Assembly (NCBI GenBank): GCA_023053575.1
Contig: JAKZAP010000020.1
Span: 17,665,998 to 17,729,997, forward strand
Direction: 5' to 3'
Source: Branchinecta lynchi
Lineage: Eukaryota > Arthropoda > Branchiopoda > Anostraca > Branchinectidae
Length of the DNA: 64,000 nucleotides
Shown here: positions 1 to 11,800 of the stretch, one piece after another
Position numbering within the stretch: the stretch's first letter is position 1
Layout of the letters: the number at the start of each line of letters is the position of its first letter
Notes under the pieces: generated by a model
Database searches by the model: none
Told to the model about the DNA's origin: nothing
What the model saw: only the letters and a program-made list of their open reading frames with translations
Translations under genes and position numbers: made by a program

Positions 1-654
1 TATTTCTGTCACAACAGTGCTAAATATCTGAATTTATAAAGATTTATCAGTGAATATGGTTTTAGACACACACCTTTCAACAGGTTTAACTATTTTAGAC
101 AGGTTGTGGTGCATCTAAGTTACATCTAAGCTAGAAAACTAATTCAGTAGGCTGCTGACGGAAATAGAAACCGACGGAAATAGTATAGGCTCCAGTACTG
201 TTACAAGGGATAGCCTACACTTTGAATAAGAATGAGCACCATACACACCCCTGCCAACCAGCTGCCAGCATTCCCCGTCATTTGAGCACTGTCTAAATAC
301 AAGGGCTTGGTGTACTAAACTAGGCTATTAAGCAGTTCCATAGAACTCCTTAATTGGTGTTTTGTGTTTTAATTAGATTATTTAATCCAGGACTGAGATG
401 AGCTAACAGACATTCAAAGAACATTGCAACCTCAGACAAGATTTTAAATTTCCAGAGTAGTCTTTCCTTCAGAATAATTTATCTGGATTAAAAAGGAACC
501 AACAGATATGACAAACATACTAGATTGAAGTTAATTGAATGCTGTACATATATAAATAAATATTGCTTCAATATTTCTAGCTAAACTTGTTTTTCTTTTC
601 AAACAAGATCACTTCATAAGGGTCTGAACCATTCGATGTTTTTCTTCTCTCCGG

Positions 655-755
655 TTCAAACCCTGAAATAATTGTAAGTGCAGAGTATAGTACTGTTAAT
701 GTTTATGTATTATATAAAGTTAGAATAAAAAAACCTTGAACCTTGAACCTTGAAA
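655..755 (+). repeat. Probable retroelement 3' end with CCTTGAA microsatellite tail
   Basis: An AATAAAA-like stretch is followed by three exact tandem CCTTGAA units (734-754). A-rich sequence ending in a short tandem word is typical of CR1/L2-like non-LTR retrotransposon 3' ends. No coding remnant is visible upstream, so the call rests on the tail alone. Confidence 0.4.
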
Positions 756-1126
756 CCATTATAATTATAAATTATTACCATTATAAAAGTTAGAGTTACT
801 AAAGTCAATAGCCAGAAAATCTCTTTTCAGAGCAGCTTCAACACAAAGAAAAGGCACAGAATGAGAATATTTTTGGACACATGACTGCTGGAAAAAGTCA
901 TATTTTTGCCTCTTGACTGTCAGGACAGCATGTAGATTTCACTTTAACATTTTTGCGGCAACAATCGAGGTAGTGTAAAAATGAGGTCAGGTACCCCTCC
1001 TGTACTAAAAACGAGGTCAAGTAACCCTCCTGTACTAACCAGTTTGACTTGGAACTGATTTGGCTGTCAAGGATTTAGCCTAGCACTTGATTCTGAAATG
1101 ACAATATTAATAAGAAGAGAGTTCAG

Positions 1127-1832
1127 TTTTTGGGATCCCAAAACGTAAGTGGAGGGATACCTATGATATCTCTAAAGTTGTCCGTCCGTATTTTTAAGAA
1201 ACTTGGTTTGACCATTCTTTGGGTCAATAGTAAGGTCGAGTTTCTAGATGGGCTTTGTAGCCATACATTTAGGGGTGGGGGTTTAAATTAAGGGGCAAAC
1301 AAAATATTTTTAAACAGCTAATGGGATAGTTGATTATGGGGTAAAAAGGCATGCTGAACCCAATGGTGAAAACCATTTTTTTCGCCGGACAAGTAGCTAG
1401 CCCGGAATCCTGCAAAAAACGGAAAGTTTGTTAAAAGTTGATTAGATGTTTTGATGTATGGGTAAAAAGACATACTGAACATGATTATTAAAACCATTTG
1501 CTCGCCGGACAAGTAGATCGTCTGGAATCCGGACAGATCTGGAAAATTGTTAAAAGCAAAAGTTTTATTTGTAGTTGATTAGATTCCGATTTAGGGGTAA
1601 GAAGAGATGCTGGATCCGTACATGACAGTCGTTTTTTTACCCAGACGTATAGTTTGCCCGGAATCCGGCTGAAAATGGAATTTATGAGTTAAAGCTTTAT
1701 TTGAAGTTGATTACTTAAATTGTTTCTGAACTTTTGTTGTAAAAATTCTTGGAGAGTCTGGAGAAGACATGACCCAATTGTCTGGATGAGATATTAAATA
1801 TTTGGGATCCCGTCGAAACCCTTGGTCTTGTT
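1127..1832 (+). mobile_element. GGATCC-bounded repeat, copy A (short)
   Basis: This is the shortest of ten copies of a family that starts TTTTTGGGATCCCAAAACGT and ends near GGGATCCC followed by a GGTCTTGTT word. After the head comes a CCGTCCGT-type tract, then tandem units of about 130 bases, each holding a GGGGTAAGAAGACATGCTGAA-like stretch (here diverged) and a CGCCGGACAAGTAG...CCGGAATCCGG stretch. This copy has about three units. No open frame of useful length is present. The family is not one I recognise. Confidence 0.75.
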
Positions 1833-2548
1833 GGTCACATCTTCCGAAATTCTCCAAAAAAGTGATGATGCGTTTGCTTAGATCAGGGCCATCACACCAT
1901 AGTATGATAGAATACTTTGTATAGCTATAGTCGGGCTGTTTCCACTTTTAGAGGAGGAATAGTGCTTTTGTCATGGATGTTTGTTTGTAACTTGAAAGCT
2001 GAAGGACAATAGATCAGTCAGTCTATCAATCTTCATAATTTAACTAGTCACACTTGGCTTTCAGTCCTGACAGGCTGAACTTCTTCCTCATCTTTCTAAG
2101 GTCATGGTTTTTAGATCTCAGAATAGTAAAAATTAACTCGATTTGTGAAAGTATATTTTTCTAGTAGCCTATCCATTTTTAGTTGTGTCAGGTTTGTGCT
2201 TTGCGATTATGAGATGGTGATTCAGTATCAAGGAGGAGTTTAGAGACGATGTCTCTAAAATTCTGCTATGTTGTTTGTTCGGATAGGATCTTCTGAACAT
2301 GTTTCAACCTTCTATTTGAGATCCAAAAACTTTTAGTTTTGATCACTGCTTCTTGCCACCCAGTGCCCTCTACACAAGATAAGATGGTACCTTCCAAGAA
2401 GGATGCTATGGTTTGTTGTATTTGCACAGTCGTCCAGTAGAAAATGAAGAAAATTTCCAGGGGACAAAAAATAATGCTAACTAAAGGCCTTTGTGATAAG
2501 CTATGAACAGCATTTCACATCACATACCCTTGCTTGGAGCAGGTGCTT
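1833..2548. other. Intron sequence, nothing recognised
   Basis: AT-rich sequence with no splice-bounded frame and no repeat shared with the rest of the window that I could see. Confidence 0.5.
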
Positions 2549-2650
2549 CAAGTAAGTAAGTAAGTAAGTCATTTATTTCTGACCCACCATTTCAAAAGCG
2601 GTGTATGTAAAATAAAATAAAATAATTAACGAAAACGCAAAAAATACAAT
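2549..2650 (-). repeat. Non-LTR retroelement 3' end, TTAC-type tail
   Basis: On the minus strand the sequence reads an AGCGG-like hairpin, a TCAGAAATAAAT stretch and then tandem ACTT units (2549-2570 on plus). The same 3' end recurs near 44985-45050, 55858 and 57888, always next to (TTAC)n or (TAAG)n, so this is one retroelement family with a microsatellite tail, here truncated to its last hundred bases. Confidence 0.55.
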
Positions 2651-2686
2651 ATACTATGTCCTGTAACAGTTGGTTTTCTTTTACAG

Positions 2687-2806
2687 AGGGCATCATTTGT
2701 GGTTGCAACTTGACAAAAAGGTTTTAGAGCACGAGTTTCTGAAAAAGCTTGCTGTTACATCAGTGTCGAATCTTACAAAGCCTTTGGAGTTGCACTTTCT
2801 TATCAA
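2687..2806 (+). CDS. FRMD4: FRMD4 exon a: end of FERM N lobe
   Basis: A pyrimidine tract and ACAG precede 2687, and GTAAGT starts at 2807. The first base completes a split codon; from 2688 the frame reads GHHLWLQLDKKVLEHEF and on to LELHFLIK, ending with two bases (AA) that join G at 6322 to make Lys. Vertebrate FRMD4 has the same W-L-Q-L-D-x-x-V-L-E-H-x-F core at this point. The stretch between EFLKK and LHFLIK is several residues longer than in vertebrates, a small loop insertion. A 130-codon frame on the other strand here is a shadow. Confidence 0.93.
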
Positions 2807-5800
2807 GTAAGTGTTCAGTAAGTTAATCCAAACTACAGTAGCCAGGCCCGTATCCAGGAATTTATTTCGGGGGGGGGGGGAGGGTGGTTTGCCTGCTGGT
2901 CGGACAAAAAGTACAGGGGGAGGGGGGGTCAACCCCCCCCCCCCCCCGCCTGGATACGGCCTTGACAGTAGCCTATAGCCTATTTTTTTCTTCTTCTTTG
3001 AAGACCTCTGTAAGTTTGTCGCCACCTTGGTTGTATTTTGTGAGCCTGAAACAGGCAAGTGAGAATAAATATTCCTTCTCCCCATGCTGACTGCGAATCG
3101 TATTTGATAGTGCCAAACGGATATGTCAGCTTAATTTTATTAGAGCTATATTTCAGCCCTTCTTGGCAAGGGTACTCTTCAGGCTCAAGCTCGCAAATGA
3201 ACTTGTAAACCTGGTTTGTGTAAAAACTGGACTTTTTCCATTGCAAAAAATGAACTTTTTTCTAAGTTCATGTTTCCAGCTTAAGCGTGAAGAGGGCCCT
3301 TGCCAAGATGGTCCAAAATATAGCTTTTATACAATTTAGCTGACATATCCGTTTTGTACAGTCAAATACAAGTGGGAATACAAAATTTAGAACTTAGGCT
3401 ATTTGCAGCTAATAGCAAAGTGTTTCAGCTTTCTTTTATTTTTTATTTCTTTTCATGGAATGTGATTAAATCCTTTTTGGTAAGTACTCCTTCAGCCTGA
3501 GCTGACGGGGAATCAAGTGCCTCAAAGCAGTCAGCTAGGATGTTTTCAGGTATTTTTTTTTTTTTTTTAAGTTTTGAAGTGGTCAACTGTCGTGGAACAT
3601 TTCAGCAGAAACAGTGTAGCCTAGTTGTCTTTTTGCCGTACCACGGTCTAAATTTTTTTCGCTTTCAGGGATTATTTGAGAGTTGCTTCTTACAGATTAA
3701 GTATTGAAGTCTCCGAAAATAGTATTTCGGCCTTTACCGGCAAGGCTCATCTTCAGGCTGTAGCTAAAAGAAACAAAAAAAAAAAAAAAATTGCTGCATC
3801 CTTCTGCTGGGATTTGGATTTTGGGGCGTGACAGGATTTGACATTACGTGGGGGGAGGGGGGGGGGTAGACGCCGTTCAGTGTTGCCGGCCGCTCGGTAA
3901 AAAAAAAAGAATGGTGCAGAGCATGGCGTAGTTCCAGAAGTAAAGGGTGAACCTTCGCCAAGGTTTTCAGAACTTGTGACAAACTCCTTAGCCTAAATCG
4001 ATACACCCGCATTTGCTTCCATCCGACATGATCGTTTTCTTGGGCAACGTCAGCTAAGGTGATTAGATTTACTTGTGCTTTTATTTTACTTTCTTCCGTT
4101 CCTATGATAGCATGATACTTCTGTCACTATCTTTTCAGAGGCGCCTTTCAGTAACCTTTAAGGGGGAGGGGGAGGCTAAAGTCCAATTTAGGGGCCCCCA
4201 TCCCAGGACTTAAATCAATTACCGTTTTGGGGGAAATCTAAAGTAGTTGTGGAATGTACTTTCAAATAACGTAATTGCTTTGCGTTTTGCCTTTTGAAAG
4301 CTAGTTAGGGGGTCAAAAATAGTGTGCCCTCCGAAATCTAGTGGAGCCGTGGACCCCCTGCACTCCCAAAATTTTGCCTCCGTATCGTCTGAATCAGTAA
4401 AACTTATAGCTCTTGCATCAGATTCAACAGGTGGTGTCTTTCGTAGATTAGAAGAGAGCTAAACAAAAAAAAATGTTTTGCGCAGCTGCACGTGAAAGCT
4501 TTGTATCCAAAGAACAATTTGATTATTTACAAGGTTGTAACCTGTCAGTCCGGTTGTTTTTTCTGCCTTTATGTGATAATCATTCACAAGCGAGCAGAAG
4601 ATTGAAGACAACATTTCTAAACTTCAGTTATGTTATCGGTCTTCTTTTGGGAGACCCCAACAGTTGCTTACTTTCGTCGTCTTCTTGTCACCCACCTCTC
4701 TCTCTAGAAGATCGGTTTTGTAAAAAAAATGATATCCTGTCGTGTCACTCCGTTTGCGTAGGTGGTTGTTTGTTCCTTGCATCTCTGTTACGATGATCGT
4801 TCCACAAAAGAGCGACCTTGTAAAGCAGAAGGAAGACTAAGTAGGATTTTGACAAAGAGCTTAAAGTTTAAAGGCACAGAAAACTTCACTACGTAACTTT
4901 CGGCCATCAAACCAACCTGGGGGGCTTAGATAAAGATACAGGAACTTATTGTCGACAGGACCCCCCTTCTTTGTTATCTCGAACTCCCTCCTTAGTGTTC
5001 CCGAAGCTAGCTGGAAGGCCCTTGCCCCTTATGCACTGTATCTATGCATTCATGCACTGTAAAAGTTCGCCTTTGGCCGTGTTGACTAACACATCGGGAT
5101 AGTAGTCAAGAGGTCTTGCGTTCGATTCCTACTCCCTGCACACAAGCCTTTTTTTTTTTTTTTTTTACCAACTCAAAAGTCGGATTCTCGGAAACTGCCC
5201 GGAAACTGCGATGGTCGTAACGAGAATTTTTCTTCCTCTCAAAATCGACTCAGGGTACATTCTTGATATGTCAGCTAGCTCCCCGAGTCGAGTTTTCTGT
5301 TCCTTTAAAGGACACCTGAATGAAGAGTACCAAGTATCATCCCTACCTGTATGACTTCCGTTAACATTGCCTGCAGAAAACCCGACCCAAATACGAAATA
5401 GCGTTTCCAAGCTATGATTTTTGCTCCATTTTGCATCTGTCCTGGTTTCAGTACCGAACAGTTTTAGAAATGAACAAATGTCTGCAATCAACCCTTCTTC
5501 TGGAATATTTTTAACCAGTTACGCCCAAACGTATATCTAGAAGAAATTCCAATACGATCCGGCCAGCGCTGTACAAGATTTGAATGAATTGCGCTTTTTG
5601 TCTTGGAGTCTGCATGTGCAAACCTCTAGAAATGAACATCCCTATTTTGAAAACGTCACGCTCAAGAGAAGAATGCTCTCAGTGGCCATGTCTGTAAATG
5701 CATTTTCCATGGTATGTTCAAGTATGGTTTCATTGTTCATGTGTCCTTTAACTGAAAAGGCCAAGGGTAGGACAATCTAGTTACCCATCACTTATTCACT

Positions 5801-8800
5801 TAAATTGGCTTGAATACCGGCTGAAAATGCGTTACTTCATATTCACGAATAATCGATTTTCAAATAGTGGAATTTCCGTGTGATTTGTGGTACCTCTATG
5901 CACTTGTATTCGTGCTGTAGGTCTATGCTTTACGAGAAAGATTTATTATTTCTTTTTGTTCAGACACTAAGCGGTCTTCACCGAGCTCACCGCTGCCGAC
6001 TGAAAAGTCGCGTTTGTGTTGAGATTAAAATATCCCGCGTCATAGTAGAATTTACGTTGTGGGGACGGCCTCAGATGTTCTTAACGCCATAACTAGGGCA
6101 GATAGTGGAAAATAAAAAAAATCCCTTAGCGGAATCCAGATAATTCAGTGTATTCGGTTAAATGACACAGAAATAAGTTGGCTTTTCAGTTAAACTTTAA
6201 ATAGAAAAGACAAATTTTCGCTGATGTTTGTTTATCCTAGATCCCATATTGATGAGCCTAGTGCTCCTCCAGCCTGCCCCCTTGGTTTTGTCTTTGGTTC
6301 TTATTCATTTCCTATCTCTAGGTTCTATCTTGAAAACATCACTCTACTACGAGAATCCACCACAGTAGAGCAATTTTACCACCAAGTTAGGTCCTGTGTG
6401 TCCAAGGTAAGACCTTTTCTCGAAATATTGACCTTTAGCTAGCTTAACTAATATAATCTTTAGAGTGCAACTCCGTAAGTGTGGAGTCTCAGGCTGGAAC
6501 AAGAGGCTGTCTAGATTGTTGTATAACCATTTCGGGGTTTACGGCTAGCAGCTGGGACGAGACCCATTTTTGATGCATGGGAAGGATAGGTCTTCGCTTA
6601 CTCGCTAGAGTTATTTTGGTCTGGCTAGTACCTTATCGGACATGTCTAGACATGCTGATACATTTTTGGGAATACAAAGAAATGGGGGGGGGGGGGGCGT
6701 GTAGGGAAAATCCTTAAGGGCTTGCAGTCACAACTGTTGTCTTAAATAAGATTTTCTGATTTCCTATGTATTTGCATTCAGGGAGGGGGGGGGGGGCTTG
6801 GTACCTTTTTTGCCCCGGGGGGGGGGGGGGGGGGTGTCCAGAGGTGAATTTTCCAGCGTGAGCTTGAAGAGGATCCTTGCCAAGAACGGCCGAAATTTCG
6901 CTGCAAAAATTCAACTGATGTATCCGGTTAATACTGCCAATATGATTCGCAGTCAACTTGGGCTGAAGGAATGTAAATCATACCCCTTGACTACTTGGTT
7001 TTGATGATAAACACTGATACAGTTGCAAACAGGTATTTCTGTCCAATGAGCTCCTTGAAAGTGCTAAGTGGCCTCATGATCTGCACCGAGTAGAGCCGAA
7101 CACGGCAGATGCAAAAATCATCGTAGTGACGTTAAGGTGGATAATATGAATTAGGCTCGAAATTTTGGAAATCGGAATGGATGAAACGATTAGAGACGTA
7201 AAGTGAAGGAGTGGTGTAGGTATGATGGTCCTTTAAAGGACACCAGTTTTTCTGCTCAGATGTTCTGAGGTAGATACACATTTTACAACTAAACTATGCT
7301 TACAGACAAGGCCGTATCCAGGGGGGTGGGTAGGGGGTTGACCCCCCCCCCCCCCCCCCGAAACATACAAAAATACTCATTTTATAGGCTTTTTCCTCTG
7401 ATCTGTGTCTTTTTTGTACTTTTTTGTGTGACCCGTAGGCAAACCCGCGACCCGCCCCGAAATAAATTCCTGGATACGGGCGTGCTTACAGAAAATTACA
7501 CAGAGAATTGCTGTTTTTAGGCTCTTTCCATGTCCCTTGCCTTGGATGACAATCTTGGCAAAATTTGCATAACATCTCTGGACGAATAAGCTTATCGGAA
7601 CAATGACCGGGCGCAAGAGACGTCACGTAAAGAGAACAAACGTGCCAAGCGTGATAACCAGTGTATTGCTAATAGAGGAGATAGGACACACTTACGAAGT
7701 GAAGAATCGAGGGAACGACAAGAGATGGGAATAATTCTGAAGTATAATTAATTACTAGCATAAGTACGACGTTTCCTTTAAAGCTAATGTCCTGTAACGG
7801 AAGTGAGTGAACTGTAGTCTCAATCTCGATACACAAAACATGGTCAGCATGGGCTCAAAGAGTATTGGTCAATTAGGGTTCCCGTAACATAATTATGCAC
7901 GCTGTTTTGCTCTGATTGTTCTCCTGAATTTATAACTACAACATTCAGAATTAGTTGTATCTTGTTCTTTTGCTTTTTGAGATCCCAAAACGTAAGTGGA
8001 GGGATACCTATGCCATCGAAAAGTTGTACGTCTGTCCGTCCGTCGTCCGTCCGTCTGTAAGCACGATAACTCTCGAAGGGAATGAGATATTTTGATGAAA
8101 CTTGGTGTGAGGATTCGTTGGGTCGTCGGACCAGTCAGGTTTGTAGATGGGCTTTGTAGCCCTACATTTAGGGGTGGGGGAGGGGTTTCAAATTAAGGAG
8201 CAAAAAAAATATTTTGAAACAGCTAATGTGATAGTCGATTATGGGGTAAGAAGACATGCTGAACACGACGGTGAACACCATTTTGTCATCGAACATGTAG
8301 TTCGCCCGGAATCCGACCAAAACCGCAAAGTTTGTTAAAAGTAAAAGTTTTATTTTAAGTTGATTAGATGTTTGATTTAGGGATAGGAAGACATGCTGAA
8401 GACGATGGTGAAAACCATTTTCTCGACGGACAAGTAGTTCGCCCGGAATCCGGCCCAAACCGGAAAGTTTGTTAAAAGTAAAAGTTTTATTTGAAGTTGA
8501 TTAGATGTTCGATTTAGGGCAAGAAGACATGCTGAACACTTATGTGAAAACAATTTTCTATCCGGACATGTAGTTCGCCCGGAATCCGGCCAAAACCGGA
8601 AAATTGGTAGAAGTTAAAGTTTTATTTCTAGTTGATTAGACAACCGATATAGGGGCAAGAAGAGATGCTGAATCCGTGTGTGACAATCATATTTTACCCA
8701 GACATATAGTTCGACCGGAATCCGGCTGGAGTCGGAAAATTTGTTGTAAGTTAAATTTTTCTTTGAAGTTGATTAGATGTTCATTAGTGGGGAAAGAAGA

Positions 8801-11800
8801 TACCCTGAGTTCATTTTTGAGCTTTATTTTTTTCGCTGGACAATTAGTTCTGGAGTTTGGCCGAAATCGGGAAATTGGCGGTAGTGGCTGGAAGTTTTTC
8901 TCAGATGATTAGCTATTTGGCCTTAATCTGTTTCTGAATTTTAATTGTAAAAATGTTCAAGGAGTCTGGCAATGACTGGTTCTGGCTAAGACAAGACCCA
9001 GTTGTCTGGATCAGATATTGAATTTTTGGGATCCCATCGAAACCTTTGGTCTTGTTTCTACTTTTGCAACCCAAAAAGCCAGGAAATGAGCCCAGAGTGA
9101 CCAAGCTCTAACCAAGACACCACTTGGTTCCACCTTTCCTCAGGTTGACGGAACCATGCTCAGCTAGTATTTTTTTTCGGTGAGTGAAATGACGACAGCT
9201 GAAGCAGCAACGCAATTACTATTGTTATTCAACCGCTTCCCTCACTATTTATCTTCAGACTGGGAAATTGTAGTATATTAGCAGAAAACGCGCGCCCATG
9301 TTTTTGTTTGTTCCTCTTTCTGGTCTCGTTGGTTGGGGACCGGCACCTGAAGCAGTATCATAAAGCTTGTTTCTGACGTCTCTGCTTGGATGGATGTTTT
9401 GAGATCCTATTAGTAGTAGCCGAATTCTTGACCCGTCTGGTTTAGCTGTTGAAGTTACAACTCGTTCGGTAAGAAACTGTTTTGGAACTTTCTCCTTCTG
9501 GAAGTGCATCAGGTTGATTGTGTAAATGAATTCCTGAGCCGTAGAGTTAGTTAGTTTAGTTACTTCATTCAGGCGGCTGATGATCTTCTTGGTTAGTGCC
9601 TTATCGATATCTTCCCACAAGATATAGCTTTTCAGTTCGTCATACTACTGGTACTTACTAACTAACAAATATATTTCCACTCTTTGTTTTATTTGTGATA
9701 AGTGACTATTTCATACTCACACTAGAACTAGTACTAGCATTAGCTAGTCACACTAGCATTAGCTAGTCACACTAGCACTAGCTACTCACACTAGCAGTAG
9801 CTAGTCACATTAGCACTAGCTAGTCGCACTAGCAGTAGCTAGTCGCACTAGCACTAGCTAGTCGCACTAGCACTAGCTAGTCGCACTAGCACTAGCTAGT
9901 CGCACTAGCAGTAGCTAGTCGCACTAGCAGTAGCTAGTCGCACTAGCAGTAGCTAGTCGCACTAGCAGTAGCTAGTCACACTAGCACTAGCAAGTCACAC
10001 TAGCACTAGCGAGTCACACTAGCAGTAGCTAGTCGCACTAGCAGTAGCTAGTCGCACTAGCAGTAGCTAGTCGCACTAGCAGTAGCTAGTCGCATTAGCA
10101 GTATCTAGTCGCACTAGCACTAGTGAGTCACACTAGCACTAGTGAGTCACACTAGCACTAGCTAGTCGCACTAGCAGTAGCTAGTCGCACCAGCAGTAGC
10201 TAGTCGCACTAGCAATAGCTAGTCGCACTAGCAGTAGCTAGTCGCACTAGCAGTAGCTAGTCGCACTAGCAGTAGCTAGTCGCACTAGCAGTAGCTAGTC
10301 GCACTAGCAGTAGCTAGTCGCACTAGCAGTAGCTAGTCGCACTAGCAGTAGCTAGTCACACTAGCACTAGCTAGTCACACTACCACTAATATATGGAGCT
10401 CATTGCCGGAAAATAAAGACTTATCAGATGCCAAATTACTTTGAAAAGGCTTTCAAAAATTACTGTAAACTAACAAATATGTTTCCACCCTTTGATTTTA
10501 TTTTTGATTATTTGGGATCGGGATTAAAACATAGCTATATTTTTTAATATTTACGATTCCTTGTCCTTGTCCAAATATTCTCGTGCTAAAATTATAATAA
10601 TGTGTGTGTGTTTGTTTGTTTCTGTTCAGTTGTTAATGCCTTAAGCAATGATTTTATTACCATCTATAAAAATGATATCATTAACTAAGTGCCGTTTTTG
10701 TATGCCACTGGCAAGTCTGGCACTTTATTTACCCTTCTGCTACTCCCATTTCAGTAAAATTATACCGTGCCTTAGCTTATTAAAAAATGAACTAATAGAA
10801 TAATATATTGTACTATTCGACGTAGGTTTACAATGGACACTTGAAGACGTGGCTGATGGTTATGATGTTGTTGAGAAATGAAATAATGATGCCTTTATTC
10901 TCGCTTTAGAATGATCACTTAAAAGTAACCCTTTATAGAAATTGTACGTTTAAGGGGTGTAGTAAGAACTGATTTTCTCAGGCTTTAATTAAAAAAAAAA
11001 TGCCTTTAAAATCCGTTGACTTAGGCCTGTGTTCAATCCGTATAGATTCGTGCGGCGTTGGTTATTGAGAAATGAAATAATGGTGACCTTAATTCTGCTT
11101 TAAAATTAACGCTTAACCCCTTTCTTAGAAAATGTTTATAATTGTGTTTGAAGGAGTACAGTTAAGAGAGAGAGAGACAAAAAAATAACTTTCATCTTCC
11201 ATTGACTTGGGGCGTCTGTTTGGAATTAACACCGTAAAATCTCAAATTAAAAACGTCGGATATTAAAGTTAAAGCTTAAATGTTTTTATTTTTAAATTAT
11301 GATTATGTTTAAAGGAGTACATTTTGAAAGAAAAAAAAACACTATCACCTTCCATTGGCCTCTGTTTGGAATTCCCACCGCAGCATTTATAATTAAAAAC
11401 ACCTCTTTCAAGAATATTTATAATATTCAAGTTTGAAAGATTAGTCTTCAGTAACTACTAAAATAACAAGACCAAAGGTTTCGATGGTATCCCAAAAATT
11501 TAATATTTAATCTGGATAATTGGGAACTGTAATCCGGTCTTCGCCAGACTCCTTGAACATTTTTACTATTGAAATTAAGAGACAGATTAAAGCCAACAGC
11601 TATTCGTCTGATTTGGATTTGGATTCAGCATGGAACCCTATGCTTTGGCGAAATTGATCAAAACTTCTGCGAAATTTTCATTTTCGGCTGGATTCCGGGC
11701 GAACTTCTTGTCCGACAAAAAAATAAAGCTCAAAAAACGAATTCAGCGTATCTCCCTACCTCAGTATCGAACCTCTAATCAACTTCTTTTACAAATGTTC

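Noticed and set aside
1127..1832. GGATCC-bounded family as a Helitron
   Set aside because: No TC start, no CTRR end preceded by a hairpin, and insertion at T runs instead of between A and T.
5090..5145. B-box-like GTTCGATTCC as a tRNA or SINE
   Set aside because: The flanking bases do not form a T stem and no anticodon or D arm can be folded.
9716..10388. CRISPR array
   Set aside because: Units are contiguous 19-base repeats with no unique spacers, in an animal intron.
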